The translations under genes and the position numbers were made by a program. From positions 1,457,501 to 1,521,500 of the forward strand of contig JAHQRK010000013.1 in assembly GCA_019828595.1 (NCBI GenBank): 64,000 bases of DNA, written 5' to 3'. The notes under the pieces were generated by a model that was not told the origin of the DNA, made no database searches, and worked only from the letters and a program-made list of their open reading frames with translations. The stretch comes from Aphanomyces cochlioides (lineage: Eukaryota > Oomycota > Saprolegniomycetes > Saprolegniales > Verrucalvaceae). Positions 56,738 to 64,000 of the stretch are shown in pieces; within the stretch, counting starts at the first letter, position 1; each line of letters opens with the position of its first letter.

Positions 56738-58489
56738 TTAGATATTGCTGGTCATCTTGTTTTGAGGGCATTGCGTCATTTCCTTGGAGGCATGAGCGCG
56801 ACGAGCTTTCGACTCGACGAGAAGCCGCTGCATGAGCTTTCCCTTGGCGTCGCTCTCTCGTTCATAATGTAGCGCGTCCATCGTATGGGAGAGATCTGTC
56901 TTGGCGAGTTCACAAGTATAATAACGGCGAGGATCTTTCCACGTACGCTCGAGCATTTTGACAGTCAGGCCGTCAGATCCCGTATTGCCCCCTCCAAGGA
57001 CCATGATCGCCATGTATTGATGGCCAAAATAATACCGTCGGACGGCATTTTCAAGCGTCTGAACGGCTTGGACAACTGCCATGACGTCGCACGCCGGAGC
57101 ACTGTGGTTTGCGTACAAAAGTTCGAGAGGTTTCACCACGACAGAGTCTTCGTCAGGGTTCTCGGATGCACGAACGTGGGCGAGTAGTTGGAGCAAATCC
57201 ATCCACTCGTTCGAGTCGAACTTTGTCGTCTCCGAGTCGTATGTCGGCAAAACATGCGCGGCAAACTCGCGGGGGATCAATGGGAGCAAATGAAACGTGC
57301 GTCGACGGAGTTGACGCATACGCACACTTTGTCCCCCGCTTGCGCCATGGAGCTGGAGACGAAAGCTATGGTAGTCTCGCAAATCCATTTCAGTGAGAAT
57401 GGTGCAGTGGTCGTTGAGGAACTCCCACACGCGGCTGCAAAAGCGGTAGCGACGGGCAATGAGACGCAGGCGGCGGTGGTTGGAGGCATCGTCGCCGTCC
57501 AGAGTGAGAGCGTCAATGTCTTCTTGGGCTGCATCGAGTTGGCGCTCCATGACACAGCACCAAGCTTCGCAGACTTGGTGCATCGTCGCAAAGAAATGGT
57601 CTTCAGGGAAAGCCAATTCGTTCTGGCAGGCGTGCTGCCGAAGGAACGTCGGGGCAACCACTTGGTCATAAGGAAGCTGCACAGGTTTGGCATCGCTTAA
57701 AGCCCCAAGTCCAAATGGCAAGTCTGCAAATTGAGCTTCAACTTGAGCGCCGATGCGAGCGATGAAAGAACGAGGCGACACGACGGGATGCTCAACTTGC
57801 CACCACCATTTTTGTGGCTGCGCTACCGTTTCTTGGCTTGACTGAGGTGTCAATCCATAGCTTCTTTGTGGATCCGCCACGTCATCGAGGTCAATAATGC
57901 AGCGGATCATTTCAAGCTGGGTCGTGATATTACGCAGCAATGCATCCAGTCGAGTGTCATGTTGCACGTATGGGCGATGGGCAATCGTTGGAGGTGCGGC
58001 TGGATCGTCAATCACGGGAAGGTTCACTTCGACAAAGTTAAGAGCCAAGCGAAGCGTGATCTCGAAAGAGCTCATGGCTGGCGCGAGGCGATACAAGGCC
58101 GCCGAGGGGGCTTCAGGGGCTTGGCAATTAGGTTGCAAGAGAGCAGGGTACGGATCGAATGGCATGGGTGTGGATGCTCGGAGCGACCAAAGTCCCCAAG
58201 TTTTCTCCAACTCGGTGAGTCGAATGTAAGCCGCATACGTGTTGCTATCGAGCGACTTGAGGTAGGCATGATATTCACCAAATGTAGCCGACGTCGTCAA
58301 CTTGGCATTGTTCTTGGAGGCTGGCATAGTCACGTAGGCACATGGGATATCTTGCGCCGTCGAACCTGCAGCAGCCGCAGCGAATGGACATTGGCCGTTG
58401 GTCGGTTTAGTATCGTTGATGGTCATTTGAGTGTTTGATAGCAAATTGAAAAATGCATTGGAGGGGCAACTTGGAGGCATTTTCCTCAT
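56738..58489 (-). CDS. Tryptophan 2,3-dioxygenase-like haem protein
   Basis: A single exon of 583 residues from ATG 58489. The middle part carries tryptophan 2,3-dioxygenase family features: DHFFATMHQVCEAWCCVMER (canonical HQxxELW helix), CTILTEMDLRDYHSFRLQL and LHGASGGQS (compare DFRDYL...ASGFQS). Towards the end RRYYFGHQYMAIMVLGGG contains the candidate proximal haem His, followed by a Gly-rich NTGSDGL loop. The enzyme class opens the indole ring of tryptophan to N-formylkynurenine. At 583 residues it is longer than the usual 350-400, with an extra N-terminal region of about 200 residues that includes WGLWSLRAS and many Pro/Ala. The loop differs from the canonical GTGGSSG, so the substrate may differ. 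Confidence 0.75.
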   Translation of the reverse strand: MRKMPPSCPSNAFFNLLSNTQMTINDTKPTNGQCPFAAAAAGSTAQDIPCAYVTMPASKNNAKLTTSATFGEYHAYLKSLDSNTYAAYIRLTELEKTWGLWSLRASTPMPFDPYPALLQPNCQAPEAPSAALYRLAPAMSSFEITLRLALNFVEVNLPVIDDPAAPPTIAHRPYVQHDTRLDALLRNITTQLEMIRCIIDLDDVADPQRSYGLTPQSSQETVAQPQKWWWQVEHPVVSPRSFIARIGAQVEAQFADLPFGLGALSDAKPVQLPYDQVVAPTFLRQHACQNELAFPEDHFFATMHQVCEAWCCVMERQLDAAQEDIDALTLDGDDASNHRRLRLIARRYRFCSRVWEFLNDHCTILTEMDLRDYHSFRLQLHGASGGQSVRMRQLRRRTFHLLPLIPREFAAHVLPTYDSETTKFDSNEWMDLLQLLAHVRASENPDEDSVVVKPLELLYANHSAPACDVMAVVQAVQTLENAVRRYYFGHQYMAIMVLGGGNTGSDGLTVKMLERTWKDPRRYYTCELAKTDLSHTMDALHYERESDAKGKLMQRLLVESKARRAHASKEMTQCPQNKMTSNI

Positions 58490-60010
58490 GCAATCTCGTC
58501 TTTGAACCTGCTGTCTTGGTAAATATTGTCAATCTTGTGATAAATATTGTTGAATCATCGTCATCACATTTGAAGTGCTGCAGGACGAAGTGCCGCATGT
58601 TACAGCGAATTTAAATGGTATTGAGTTGGCTCAATGTTTGCATCTATTCCTTGACGACTACGATTGTAATAATTGGCAGATGACAACATGGCCTTCTTTT
58701 TTTGCTACCATGATGATAAATGCAAAAAACTGAGGCGAAGCCCAGCTCGGTGGTTGGTTTTAGCTCCCATGAGCTGTTTGGAGGCCACATTTGTAATAGT
58801 CTCGGATATGGCATAGAGGTCCTCCGTGTATTTTCGTCGCGTTCATAATTTGCAGATAGCTCTGGTTGAAGATCCCCAGTCGTCCTAGAACGCTCGAGAT
58901 AATCGTCATTTTTTGTAACTTCAAGGATGGGTGCCTGGCATCTGGTGGCTGGCGCAATGATACATATTGTCAATTGCGTGGTAAATATTGTCAAGAAGAC
59001 AAATCCGATTAATTCATCGGCAAGTTATTTCCTCTACCACTGATTTGGAGATTACAATCGCGAGCCAATGGGCTAATCGTTCCTGACGATTTGGGATGCT
59101 ACGTATTGTCGAAATTGTGTTAAATATTGTTTTTTTGTCAATCCACCCGTCAGTTTTATATGACGATGCGAGGCTAAGAGATCCGAAAAGGACCACGTAA
59201 TGTCCAAGAGGGGCGTCGAAACGCTAGGTCGTGGAAATGAAAGACCATTTTAGCAGGTGGTTCATAGAATTCAGGATTGAAACAGATTAACCAATCAGAA
59301 TGCGCTATTCAGTATTTTCAACCAATCATACGGAGTTATTTTCATGAATATCTTTTTGAACATGGCAGACGAAGGACCAACAGAAAAATCGCTACAGCAT
59401 CGACTCCTTGTGCCCTACTATTATAGTTGGTGGGCATCACTCTTACAGCTGAGGTATAAATTCAAATATACTTCGATGTACATGGACAGACGAGGAAAAA
59501 GAACTTTGAAAATCGGATCAAATTGACACTCTATTGCACTTTGAGCATTTAAAACTTGTGGTCCAGAGTTCCAGAAGTGGAACGCTCGCGCATGCGTTGT
59601 GACAACAACAGAATGGCTCCGCCCTGCTAATCATTCTTTACTTGACTTCCCGCAAGGCCCGTCCAGCGATCAAGGTTTATTAGATTTCATAAGAACATTA
59701 TTAAAATAAAGAGATATAAAGATACAATACCAACTGGGCCTTTGTCATAGCGTCGGAGGAAGCGGCACTGTCAGCTCTTTCAATCAAAGAATGTTAAGAA
59801 CATGATATCATCGTGGTTTCTTGTATGGAGTCGTTTAGAACAACGAGAGCTACATATAGCCGGAGGTATTATGAATTGACAGTTCACAGTCATTCAAAGT
59901 ATAATTTTAGACAGGTTTTAGTGCGAAGATCGTGTCTTTTCAGCGGATCTCATGCTTGTCATTGGGAAACACGATGTTAAAATTGAAACCGTCGTGAGCT
60001 AAATAAAGCC
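58490..60010. repeat. Intergenic with three copies of a 28-bp motif
   Basis: The phrase ATATTGTCAAT-TTGTG-TAAATATTGT occurs at about 58523, 58965 and 59103 in the same orientation, with small differences. No gene is recognised; 59.2-60.0 kb is an AT-rich promoter region for the kinesin-like gene, with two CCAATCA motifs near 59290-59330. Confidence 0.5.
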
Positions 60011-62804
60011 ATGAGCGACAGCTCAGACGCGATGGCGCTGTCGATGAGCCATATGGACAGCTATTGCTGCGTGTGCAGCGACAAACAGCCAGTGAGCCAT
60101 CCTGGGATGTCGACTCTGGCAGTGGACTCGCCCCAACGGATCAAGCTCGTCGCGTCTGCTCACAAGTTTGACGAGACTCTCCCCAAGGAATTCGAGTTCA
60201 CGGGCGTTCTCTCTTCAGGCTTTACGCCACGAGATGTATTTGATCAAGTGTCGGGTCCAGTTCAAAATGTTGTTCTTGACGGCTACAACGCAAGTATGGT
60301 CTGCTATGGATCGAGCGGCTTCAAGCGAGCCGTCACGCTGGGTACGTCGTCTTTGCCCCAGCTTGAGCGAGACTCGATTTCCACCTTTGAGGATGCTCTA
60401 GCAGCGTACGGGCAAATCGGTGGAATTTTGTTTCGCATCTTCGACGAGAAACATGCATCACCGCTCCAAATTGGCTTGAGTGTTTGGGTTGTCCAAGGTC
60501 CAAAAAGAGTTCGGGACCTGCTTCGGCCACAATCCCCAGTACCAGTGTCGAACGACCCGCCATTTCAATTTACGACGATGGCTGTTGAAAACTTGAAACA
60601 AGCGTTGTCGCTTTTAGCGTCTGTGCCTTCGATCGAGCCAATGGCGCACGTATTTGTACGTGTAGCTTTGTACAGCCCAGAGGTAAACAGAGAGATATTT
60701 CGCGATAGATTGAATATACTCTGGCTAGGACAACCAACAGCTCAGCTTGTTGCATTTTGTGGACTTGGGAACTCTCCAAGCGGAAGAAGAGCATGCATTT
60801 CTTGGGCTATTTGATGCTTTAGTCAGAGACAACGACAATGACAACGACAAAAAAGACGAGCCTCCACCAGCTACAAGCGTATTGACCCAATTTCTTGCTC
60901 CACTGCTCGCGGGCAACTCCAAGACATATTTGCTTGGCTTTGTCGATGCTCAAGTATCCGTCTCCACGCTCGATATGCTCTGGGTCATGTCTGGAGTGCG
61001 TCTCATCTCGTGTGCTTGTATTAAATTACAAGGTATTGGCCCTGAGCTGCTCGACTTTCAGCCGTACAATGCTTCATCACCAAAGCCAACGTTGACGCAG
61101 AAATTGTTTGGTGCTCGTCTCAGTCGCCGCCAATCTTCTGTATGATATCAATTGCTCAAGCTTTACTCACCCTGCGATCTAGGTTGTGCCAAAATCGTTT
61201 CAAAGTAGCGACCCTCCAATTGCCCAAGCTCCTAGCATTCAGCTTGTAAGTTATACCAACTACCACGTGGAAGTTCAGTTCATTCGTGTTTTCTAGCCCG
61301 TGTTTCAAAGTACAGCGGAGAAACCAGCTCCACCGCCAACTCCAACACTTCCAATTCCTCTGAAGGATGCATCGTGGAAAGAGATGGTCAAGCGAGCCAA
61401 TCTCCCCTGTCTGGCACCACCAGCTCCAAATGTTGATGGTGGAATTTCCAAGATGCAAAAACATATTTCTCATGACTGGTCTAGGTCTCGATGCACAGAG
61501 TTCTTGGACAATTCAATTTACAGAAGCGCAACTACTTCGCAAACATTACGACGACCTCTTGCATGTTTTGCGCGATCAATATGATCATACAGTGCAACTC
61601 GAGCGTCAAGTGGAGGAATTTCAACTGAGTCGCGACGAAATCGACGCCACATACCAAGTGCAGGTGGGCAAACGCGTTTGTTTTCTCTAAACATGACATG
61701 GACAGATGCATGACTTAAAGCTGGCCAATGTCGATTTGCGCAGTAAATTGCGTGTCCTCGAGAGTGAAACTGGGATGCAAACTGTGCTGGACAAAGTATG
61801 CATGAACTTGCTTGAGCTCGGTCTCATCTTGCATAGTACGAAGCCGAAATGCAGGCTTTAACGATTGATTTGGACAAATTGCGAAGTCACAATGTCAACT
61901 TGGAGCTGAAAGTACGATATCTTGCCCATCTTCCGTCGATCTATTCCTGAATCATTTAGTTGGCGTCCCATGCAAACATCGATTTGAGAAATCGATACCG
62001 CGAAATCGTGCGAGAGAATGTTCATTTGCACGAGCAAGTCGTCGCCCTTCGAAAGAAAGAAAGGTGAGCGTTCACTCGGTCTTTAGATGACGCTTACCGT
62101 ATTCGACGACTTAGACATTTCCTCGCCTCCAAGAAATTGATGGACGACTCAGCCAAGAAGATTGATGCATTGTCGAAGTATTCCAACCAACAGGGAATGA
62201 GCTCACGCTGCTTGGCTAGACTTGTTACAACCAAAGATGATATGCTTTTGGAAGCTCGACTTGGTGAAGCTCGCTTGAGCGCTCAAGTTGATCAGCAGCA
62301 ACAAAAAGCTCTGACTCTACAACAACAGCAAGCAGCTTTGGCCCAAGAAAACGAAAAGGCAGCAGAAGAATTGGTCGCAGTCAAAATGTATCTAGCGAGC
62401 ATTCAAACAGTACATTGGATGCCGTCAAATTCGCCTAAGTGTCATTCAAAAGGAACAGAAAAAAGCTGAAATGCTTGACCGGTTTGTCAAGAAACACGGC
62501 GCGAGTCTGTTGTCAACCGATAAACAAAAGGCAAGTATCGACGAACATGCGAAAAAAGTGCTCGGAGCTATCAAGCGTGCGGTGCCTCAAGTTGTCCCGA
62601 GCGTCCACAAACTCATCCAGCGGCTCCATGTATGGAGCATTCGACTGCACTTTAGACACTCAAAGCATGTTGTAGGAGCAAGAAACCTCGTTGCTCGAAT
62701 ATTCCACTCGAGAGATGGATCTCATCAATCTCCTCGTCGAACTTGCCACTGACCAACAAGCTTTAACATTAGCACAAGTGCAAGCTAGCACCAAGAAGAA
62801 CTAG
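60011..62804 (+). CDS. Kinesin-like protein with degenerate motor domain and coiled coil
   Basis: A multi-exon gene from ATG 60011. Exon 1 is 60011-60682, exon 2 is 60729-61139, exon 3 starts at 61183 and further short exons run to the stop at 62802-62804. Kinesin motor landmarks appear in order: FEFTGVLSSGFTPRDVFDQV, VLDGYNASMVCYGSSGFKRA at the P-loop position, LLHFVDLG (canonical NLVDLAGSE) and LLAGNSKTYLLGFV. The P-loop has lost the GKT of GQTGSGKT, and the switch II end AGSE is altered, so ATP hydrolysis is unlikely. The second half is coiled coil (LLRKHYDDLLHVLRDQYDH, LEARLGEARLSAQVDQQQQK and more). It may act as a non-motile, microtubule-binding or scaffold protein, as proposed for other pseudo-kinesins. 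Exact middle exons are provisional. Confidence 0.75.
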
Positions 62805-63570
62805 ATACAACATATTCAAATGTACAATGAACTGACAACTTTCAAGAAAAATTAGTTGGGTGTTTAATTGCATAGCAATTCTGGTGAACTCAGCGCATAA
62901 CTATAGACCCATTTCTAGATTGCTGTCAAAAAGCACGAAATCATTTGATAAACGTGACCATTCTGGACATGGACATGCGTGTCTTAGCACATTCAAGCCA
63001 AGTTAACCAACAACATATTTCAGAATTTTAATCAAATCTTGACATTGCAGATTGCACTGCAATGCTTTGATGTGCAACGAGTTTGAAATTGGTCATGAGA
63101 AAGACTTCTCGAAAAGTAGTCGTGTGGATTGAGTGTTGCCAGATATCAAGTTGGACTGAGTTGTGCGCGTAATTGTTAAACTAAGAACTGTTTAGTTCAT
63201 TTTAGTGTTTTGATGGATGGACGCGTCGACCCACGATGTGTGCTCTTGGTTTGTTGTGCTCTCTTCAAGTCATGCCTCTATTATGTCGGTGAAGCCAAAA
63301 AAGCTGCATTTGTATATTAACGATACATAACAAACTATATACCGGTAATCACAGCTCTCCAACACCTCTTAACGTTATGATCAATGTTGCCCTTAGAATA
63401 CGAATATTCGTGACACAAAAAATTGCCATCTACTCTGACCATGCATATCATACGTGCCGTTGAAAGCTCAATGCATTCGACAACCATAACAAAACAAGGA
63501 CGAATGGTATACAACATGCAGGTGCGTTATAACTTAAGGCGACCAACTAGAGTAGGTGACGACTGTCGGT
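62805..63570. other. Intergenic, nothing recognised
   Basis: AT-rich region without a supported coding frame. Confidence 0.45.
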
Positions 63571-63855
63571 CTAGGGGCGAATGGAGGGATTGGCCGTCGA
63601 TGGTGTATTGACTGCCGTCTCGAGGGACTCGACCGTGGTCGATGACACCGTCGTCTTTTGATACACACTCTTGAGCTTGAGGGTACCGTCGGTTTGTTTT
63701 TCAAAGAGTCCGACCAAGGACGCGTTGGCATTGGTCTCGTTGGGAAATAGACCGACCACCGTGACTGTCGTGGTGGCCATTTCCACCAACGTCACTTGGG
63801 GAGATGCAAGGGCAACCGACGCAAAAGCAGAAGCGACAAGCGAGAGGAACTTCAT
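63571..63855 (-). CDS. Small putative secreted protein
   Basis: A 94-residue protein from ATG 63855 on the minus strand. The start MKFLSLVASAFASVALAS is a typical signal peptide, with cleavage expected after the ALAS. The mature part is rich in Thr, Val and Ser (TTTVTVVG...TTVSSTTVESLETAVN) with NxT/NxS sites, and has no Cys. I recognise no family. A GTG/CAC triplet repeat directly precedes the ATG, in the 5' untranslated region. Confidence 0.6.
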   Translation of the reverse strand: MKFLSLVASAFASVALASPQVTLVEMATTTVTVVGLFPNETNANASLVGLFEKQTDGTLKLKSVYQKTTVSSTTVESLETAVNTPSTANPSIRP

Positions 63856-63856
63856 C

Positions 63857-63881
63857 GTGGTGGTGGTGGTGGTGGTGGTGG
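63857..63881. repeat. (GTG)n microsatellite
   Basis: About eight GTG triplets (CAC on the minus strand) immediately before the start codon of the 63571-63855 gene. Confidence 0.85.
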
Positions 63882-64000
63882 GGATGCAGAATGGAAAATG
63901 GCACGACCCCACTTGAACAATCTGCGTCTTGTCGTGGTATGTGTCATCTTGTATTGCTGTGGATGTCCTTCATGTGCACAGTACGACCCCATGACCGGTG

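Overview
The window is nuclear DNA of an oomycete, most likely a saprolegnialean such as Aphanomyces or a close relative. The evidence is compact eukaryotic genes with many 38-60 nt GT-AG introns, oomycete-type Cys/His finger proteins usually annotated 'WRKY19-like', a broken Crinkler-type gene, an SLC44 transporter, and mariner, MULE, pogo and Crypton-type transposons. The species call is inference; no rRNA or marker gene is present. Exon structures were worked out by hand from splice signals, reading phase and known protein families.

1-15.8 kb is repeat-rich and gene-poor. It holds the end of a mariner-like element (1-1114), a broken finger gene (2159-2734), a non-autonomous element with a perfect 9-bp target duplication (3287-4433), two intact finger genes (7822-8445, 13812-14507), a MITE (9225-9447) and a complete mariner-like element (10843-12428).

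15.8-31 kb is the ordinary gene block. It holds a six-exon MFS transporter, COP9 signalosome subunit 2 (CSN2) tail-to-tail with a CEP76 homologue only 16 bp away, a finger protein of tandem 24-residue repeats divergent from CEP76, a small SERF-type gene, a TPR/cyclic-nucleotide-binding protein and an SLC44 choline-transporter-like gene.

31-46.9 kb is a transposon island bracketed by two copies of the 3' end of the SLC44 gene. It contains a 4.2-kb mariner-like element carrying both an intact-looking transposase and a Crypton-like tyrosine recombinase, a frameshifted pogo-like element, a decayed Crinkler-type NTPase/nuclease gene, a second copy of the 9.2-kb MITE, and a MULE with a perfect 9-bp target duplication that carries a broken SET-domain gene beside its transposase.

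46.9-64 kb returns to cellular genes: a low-complexity hypothetical protein, a mucin-like type I membrane protein, two short FYVE-like genes, a long hairpin element, a small secreted protein, a tryptophan 2,3-dioxygenase-like gene, a kinesin-like protein with a ruined P-loop, and another small secreted protein. The cellular genes are unrelated housekeeping or surface functions and form no operon. The most unusual structures are the mariner/recombinase composite and the MULE carrying the SET gene.
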